This document shows, piece after piece, positions 63,192-64,000 of a DNA stretch of 64,000 nt. The DNA is from Blasia pusilla. Its lineage: Eukaryota > Marchantiophyta > Marchantiopsida > Blasiales. Position numbers and translations under genes: made by a program. The number at the start of each line of letters is the position of its first letter. Within the stretch, counting starts at the first letter, position 1. The DNA is taken from contig CM114274.1 in NCBI GenBank assembly GCA_050084515.1, positions 29,388,001 to 29,452,000 on the forward strand, read 5' to 3'. Below the pieces are notes generated by a model. The model ran no database searches, was not told where the DNA came from, and saw only the letters and a list, made by a program, of their open reading frames with translations.

Positions 63192-63739
63192 CACATAAAT
63201 TCAAATTTTTTCTTGCTGCATGTAGCATGTGAAACATTTTATTGTTGCCCAATTGCCACATGTCAAGCATAGAGGTGTTTGCAAATACAGAAGAAACTCT
63301 CCTATAATAATATAGATAAGGTGCGCGTGCGATGCACGCAAAATAAAAAGGTGTTTGAAGAGCTAGTGTATAGCCCGTGAAGAAAAGATATTAATGATGT
63401 TGCACATAAATTCATTTTTTTTCTTGCTGCTCGTAGCATTTGAAACATTTTGTTGTTGCCCAGTTGCCACATATCAAGCAAAGAAGTGTTTGCAAATCAA
63501 GAAGACACTCTCCCAAAAAAATATAGATGAGGTGCCCGTGCGATGCAAGGGAAATAAAAAATTGTTTGAATAGCTTGTGTATAGCCTGTGAAGGGAAGAG
63601 ATTAATGATGGAGAACATAAATCCAATTTTTTTTCTTGCTGCCCATAGCATGTGAAACATTTTCTTGCTGCCCAATTGCCACATGTCAAGCATAGAGATG
63701 TTTGCAAATCAAGAAGGCACTCTCCCATAATAATATAGA
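63192..63739 (-). mobile_element. Head-to-tail array of Helitron-like units
   Basis: On the minus strand three units begin ATCTATATT(A/T)TT at 63739, 63527 and 63316. The first two are 212 and 211 bases long; the third is cut at about 63192. Each complete unit ends with a stem-loop near its 3' end (GCGTGC-ATC-GCACGC in one; CCCTTGC-ATC-GCACGGG, imperfect, in the other), 7-8 bases before the next unit's TC. Head-to-tail tandem copies are known for rolling-circle Helitrons. The family CTAG end is replaced by CTTA/CTCA at the internal junctions. Confidence 0.7.
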
Positions 63740-64000
63740 TGTTATAGACTTAACTATATGCATGATCAAAGTAATTTTGCACAAACAAGGGAGGAAGATG
63801 ATCTAGGTTGAGAGATGGTTGAAGACCTTCAAGATCATAGTGAGGATAGATTTTTTGGAAACTTAGAGAAAGGGAAAACAACTTTTGCTCCATTGGAGAA
63901 GATTTGGAATGGAAATTGTTTACATCTTACATCGGTTGAAGGATTTGAGGTAGCTAGAGAACTTGATATGATTGGATTATGCAAAATCCAGTGCTTTTAA
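63740..64000. other. Window edge, unrecognised ORF at 63815-63997
   Basis: A 61-codon plus-strand ORF (MVEDLQDHSEDRFFGNLEKG...) reaches the window end. Its composition is protein-like but no family is recognised; it may continue an exon or transposon ORF outside the window. Confidence 0.25.

Noticed and set aside
63192-63739. CRISPR-like or satellite array
   Set aside because: Units of about 211 bases with Helitron-type ends and hairpins do not fit CRISPR repeats; plant nuclear context.

Overview
The window is nuclear DNA of a land plant. Evidence: a clear LUX/PCL1-type GARP transcription factor with plant-specific flanking motifs, Ty3/gypsy LTR retrotransposons, hAT-type and Helitron-type non-autonomous elements, and long (GA)n microsatellites in AT-rich intergenic DNA. 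The second gene resembles the leucine-rich-repeat protein XRRA1, which I associate with ciliated lineages. That would suggest a plant with swimming sperm (bryophyte, lycophyte or fern), but this is inference and I cannot name the species.

Layout. About 1-9.2 kb is gene-poor AT-rich DNA with one hAT-like element (212-687), a GC-rich island (2640-3390), a Helitron-like element (6416-6637) and a hairpin repeat (8327-8501). About 9.18-19.95 kb is a decayed 10.8-kb Ty3/gypsy retrotransposon with recognisable LTRs, gag, protease, RT, RNase H and integrase. Between protease and RT, in the same reading frame, it carries a complete C5 DNA cytosine methyltransferase domain, and its polyprotein ends in a PHD finger. 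This is the most unusual item in the window. About 20-39 kb is repeat-rich and gene-poor: hAT-like elements with exact 8-bp target duplications, Helitron-like pieces, a perfect 62-bp-arm palindrome, a ~250-bp-arm inverted repeat, and a minus-strand gag-protease remnant of a related gypsy element (34.3-36.5 kb).

About 39-54 kb is the gene-bearing, GC-richer part. It holds the single-exon LUX/PCL1 homologue (40525-41856, +) and a multi-exon leucine-rich-repeat gene on the minus strand (about 53619 down to 47440), with several local tandem repeats in introns and intergenic DNA. About 54-64 kb holds more tandem repeats, two very long dinucleotide tracts, two further hAT-like copies and a head-to-tail array of Helitron-like units.

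How the parts relate. The methyltransferase retroelement would have combined a chromatin reader (PHD) and a DNA-methylation writer with its replication enzymes. Its pol frame has accumulated at least 17 in-frame stops, all TAG or TGA, with no net frameshift over about 3 kb. That pattern fits decay of methylated DNA by deamination. The two host genes have no evident functional link beyond proximity.
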